A stretch of DNA of 64,000 nt, from NCBI RefSeq assembly GCF_900465315.1, contig NZ_UBIX01000012.1; one strand, written 5' to 3'. Numbering within the stretch: position 1 is the stretch's first letter; each line of letters starts with the position of its first letter. The position numbers were made by a program, and so were the translations under genes. This stretch comes from Asaia bogorensis_B (GTDB taxonomy: Bacteria; Pseudomonadota; Alphaproteobacteria; Acetobacterales; Acetobacteraceae). This document shows positions 62,029 through 64,000 of this stretch, piece after piece. Under the pieces are notes generated by a model, which had not been told where the DNA came from, did not search any database, and worked only from the letters and a program-made list of their open reading frames with translations.

Positions 62029-62847
62029 CTAATGTATCCAGCGCTGCTCGGATATGATCGCTGCCGGTGCAGCGCTGTCATTCATCAGAAGCAAGGCCTG
62101 ACGGTAAGAGGCGCCACCGTGTTCATCAGTCACGATGACGGTCGCGACGAAACTGGAAGCGTGCCTTTGGTCGCTGCTTGCGGCGGGCAGGGCAGGGAGG
62201 TTTGCGCGGGCCAGCGCCTTTCGGGTGACGGGGTCCGAGATCGGGGCGTGGAGTTCCTCAGGCTGGACAATCGAGAGATGCGGCCTCGTGCGAGCCAGGA
62301 GCAAAGGGGTCATGCCGGGCACAAGCGTCAGTTCATCTAGCGACTGGAACGGGGCACGGGGCGGCAGATAGCGTAACCCAAGGGCAAGATAGCGCTGTCG
62401 TTCATTCGGGTCCTGCGCCTGTGCCTGCCGACGCCATGAAACCATCTCCCGGGCAATCACTGCCGCCTGATCCGGCGTTGCACCGCATTCCACGAATAGC
62501 GCGGCGAGAAGTGGCAGGGGGGCAGTATTGGGATTGATCGTAGCGGCCTGACTTGTGAGGCTTATACTGAGCTTCAGACCATCAATCCGGCTGACATGAG
62601 GTGTGCCATCAAGTGGCCAGCGTGTGGCGATTGGCCCGCTCTCGTGAAAGACTGCGCTGGCGATACCGCCTTCAGCGAGTGTCTCCATACGGGCCGTGTC
62701 GCGCAGCAGCCGTGTTTCACGAAAGGCCGAGCCTGCGCTGGCGATGGTCATGGCCGTCAGCAGTGAGAGCCCCGCCAGCGCCCAGAGCACGATCACCAGC
62801 GCGAAACCGCGATCCGGTCTCTCCCGTGCTGGCTGCCTCGTGTTCAC
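62029..62847 (-). CDS. gspK: Type II secretion minor pseudopilin GspK
   Basis: A 272-residue GspK. The prepilin-like N-terminus is RGFALVIVLWALAGLSLLTAMTIASAGSAFRETRLL: a charged leader, the cleavage Gly, then a long hydrophobic helix (with Leu or Val in place of the usual Glu, as GspK often has). The rest contains the GspK alpha-domain with ATINPNTAPLPLLAALF, WRRQAQAQDPN and FQSLDELTLVPGMTPLLLARTRPHLSI. It caps the pseudopilus with GspI and GspJ. Its start overlaps the gspD stop (ATGA). This gspD-gspK order is unusual, since gspK normally follows gspJ. Confidence 0.85.
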   Translation of the reverse strand: MNTRQPARERPDRGFALVIVLWALAGLSLLTAMTIASAGSAFRETRLLRDTARMETLAEGGIASAVFHESGPIATRWPLDGTPHVSRIDGLKLSISLTSQAATINPNTAPLPLLAALFVECGATPDQAAVIAREMVSWRRQAQAQDPNERQRYLALGLRYLPPRAPFQSLDELTLVPGMTPLLLARTRPHLSIVQPEELHAPISDPVTRKALARANLPALPAASSDQRHASSFVATVIVTDEHGGASYRQALLLMNDSAAPAAIISEQRWIH

Positions 62848-64000
62848 CGATCCAGACCGAGTTTCTCGCGCAGGCGTTTTTGCGGGTCGGCGCTGCCGGT
62901 CGTGTGCATCGACTTCATCTCGTCTGGCACATCGGCAGCATTGGGGTGAGTGTCGCGCAGATCTTCCATCAGGTTCACGGCTTCGCGCTGGTCATGGATG
63001 ACGTGGGGCGTGATCAGGATCAGCAATTCGGTGCGTTGACGACTATTATTCTGGCTTCCCGCCAGAAAGCCCAGAACCGGGATGTTCTTGAGCCAGGGGA
63101 TGCCGCTATTGGCGCGGGACGAGTTCTCGGTAATGAGCCCGGCAAGCCCCACTGTCTGCCCGTCCTGCACGACCACACGCGAATTGACCGAACGATCATT
63201 GAAAGTGGGATTGGCCGCGCTGCTGGTGTTGCTGGCTGCATTGGAACTGACAGAGCTCACCTCCTGTGACACATCCAGCGTGACGAGGCCGCTCTGGCTG
63301 ACATGGGGGGTCACCTCCATGATCACGCCGGTAGGCTGATAGGTGAACTGGTTATAGACGGAAGTCCCGATTGTGCTGGATTGCGAGCCGATCTGCACGG
63401 GTACCAGCTGCCCAACCTGAAGCCGTGCTGCCCGGTTATCCTGTACCATGAGCTGGGGCGAGGATAGCACATGCACCGTGGTCACATTTTGCAGGGCATC
63501 GATAGCAAATGGCGCTCCGCCACCACTTGCCCCGCCGATGATGAAGCCGGGCAGGGTGTGGCTGAACGCGGCAGTGGCGAGTGTCCCGGCTGTGATGGTC
63601 TGGCTGTTGGTGCTTAGTACGCCATTGATGCCGCCAGACTTGAAGAAGAACTGTGTGCCGTATTGCAGGGCATCATTGAGCTGCACCTCGGCTACAACAG
63701 CGTCGATACGCACCTGAAGCGGCATGACGTCGATACGGCGCAGCATCTGCTCGATCGTATCGCTTTCCTGATCCGTGGCATGAACCAGAATGGCGTTATG
63801 CTGGGCGTTCGAGAGGATACGCAGTGTGTCGGTATTGCGGTCTCCGCCGCCTGAGCTGTCGAGCCCACCCAGAAGCGGATTGTTGAGAGACGCATTGCCG
63901 CCAGCCTGACCTGCAGGGGCTGCCGTGTTCTGCCCCGTCTGGCCAAAGGTGTTCGTGCCGGCGCCCCCCAGACCTCCGCCAAGACCACCCCCCGTAAGGC
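62844..64000 (-). CDS. gspD: Type II secretion secretin GspD, 5' part beyond the window
   Basis: About 385 C-terminal residues of the secretin; the frame continues past base 64000. A Gly-rich stretch (GLGGGLGG, GLDSSGGGD) precedes an N-domain end (ILSNAQHNAILVHATDQESDTIEQMLRRIDVMPLQVRIDAVVAEVQL). The secretin core follows, with FTYQPTGVIMEVTPHVSQSGLVTLDVSQEVS, VVQDGQTVGLAGLITENSSRANSGIPWLKNIPVLGFLAGS and TELLILITPHVI, which is the family signature. It forms the outer-membrane pore of the type II system. Its stop overlaps the gspK start. Confidence 0.93.
   Translation of the reverse strand, partial: LTGGGLGGGLGGAGTNTFGQTGQNTAAPAGQAGGNASLNNPLLGGLDSSGGGDRNTDTLRILSNAQHNAILVHATDQESDTIEQMLRRIDVMPLQVRIDAVVAEVQLNDALQYGTQFFFKSGGINGVLSTNSQTITAGTLATAAFSHTLPGFIIGGASGGGAPFAIDALQNVTTVHVLSSPQLMVQDNRAARLQVGQLVPVQIGSQSSTIGTSVYNQFTYQPTGVIMEVTPHVSQSGLVTLDVSQEVSSVSSNAASNTSSAANPTFNDRSVNSRVVVQDGQTVGLAGLITENSSRANSGIPWLKNIPVLGFLAGSQNNSRQRTELLILITPHVIHDQREAVNLMEDLRDTHPNAADVPDEMKSMHTTGSADPQKRLREKLGLDR

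Overview
The window is a GC-rich chromosomal segment from an alphaproteobacterium of the acetic acid bacterium group (Acetobacteraceae), most like a pigmented, cellulose-making genus such as Asaia or a relative. The reasons are a fused BcsA-BcsB cellulose synthase with BcsC and BcsD, an NAD-type isocitrate dehydrogenase, a PhyR/NepR/EcfG general stress system, a TrcR-type (DUF1013) regulator, OprB-type porin, and a C30 carotenoid operon. The genus is inferred, not proven. No tRNA, rRNA, CRISPR array, prophage or intact insertion sequence was recognised.

Layout. 1-6.3 kb: end of a beta-propeller protein, a Tat-exported DyP peroxidase, then a copper-uptake group (DUF2946 protein, TonB-dependent copper receptor, MFS transporter). 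6.3-10.2 kb: a 56-residue membrane protein with an FNR-type site upstream, a solitary PstS under a clear Pho box, and an OprB porin. 10.5-16.6 kb: copper resistance (CopB, multicopper oxidase CopA, a Cys/His-rich exported protein on the minus strand; a CopZ chaperone and copper P-type ATPase on the plus strand). 16.6-23.7 kb: a minus-strand operon for a staphyloxanthin-like C30 carotenoid (aldehyde dehydrogenase, CrtN-like desaturase, CrtP-like oxidase, acyltransferase, glycosyltransferase, DUF2141 protein). 24.3-32.5 kb: iron alcohol dehydrogenase, then isocitrate dehydrogenase, aminopeptidase P, GNAT acetyltransferase, PrmA and UvrD. 32.5-34.7 kb: two RadC paralogues flanking a HAD phosphatase. 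34.7-45.2 kb: housekeeping genes (purEK, DUF465, trcR, hsp20, rpmE, mscL, secDF, an oxidoreductase, an ABC-F ATPase). 45.2-49.6 kb: general stress response locus with phyR, two ECF sigma genes, nepR and a histidine kinase. 50.1-61.2 kb: type I cellulose operon bcsZ-ccp/bcsP-bcsQ-bcsAB-bcsC-bcsD. 61.3-64 kb: a small coiled-coil gene, a decayed HxlR regulator, and the gspD-gspK end of a type II secretion cluster.

How the genes work together. The cellulose operon covers synthesis (BcsAB), export through the outer membrane (BcsC), glucan-chain ordering (BcsD, Ccp-like), polar or placement control (BcsQ) and trimming (BcsZ). The carotenoid operon holds every late step from a C30 polyene to an acylated glycosyl carotenoid acid, but not the squalene-forming steps, which must lie elsewhere. 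The copper genes cover uptake, periplasmic oxidation and cytoplasmic export. In the stress locus PhyR, NepR and the sigma factors form the usual partner-switching module.

The most notable observations are the pair of RadC paralogues that have lost complementary halves of the protein, a sigma factor gene whose only well-placed start is CTG coupled to a tiny upstream ORF, a possible RNA thermometer before hsp20, a textbook Pho promoter on an orphan pstS, an FNR box with an unannotated 56-residue membrane protein and a structured RNA candidate, and the DUF2141 gene built into the carotenoid operon.
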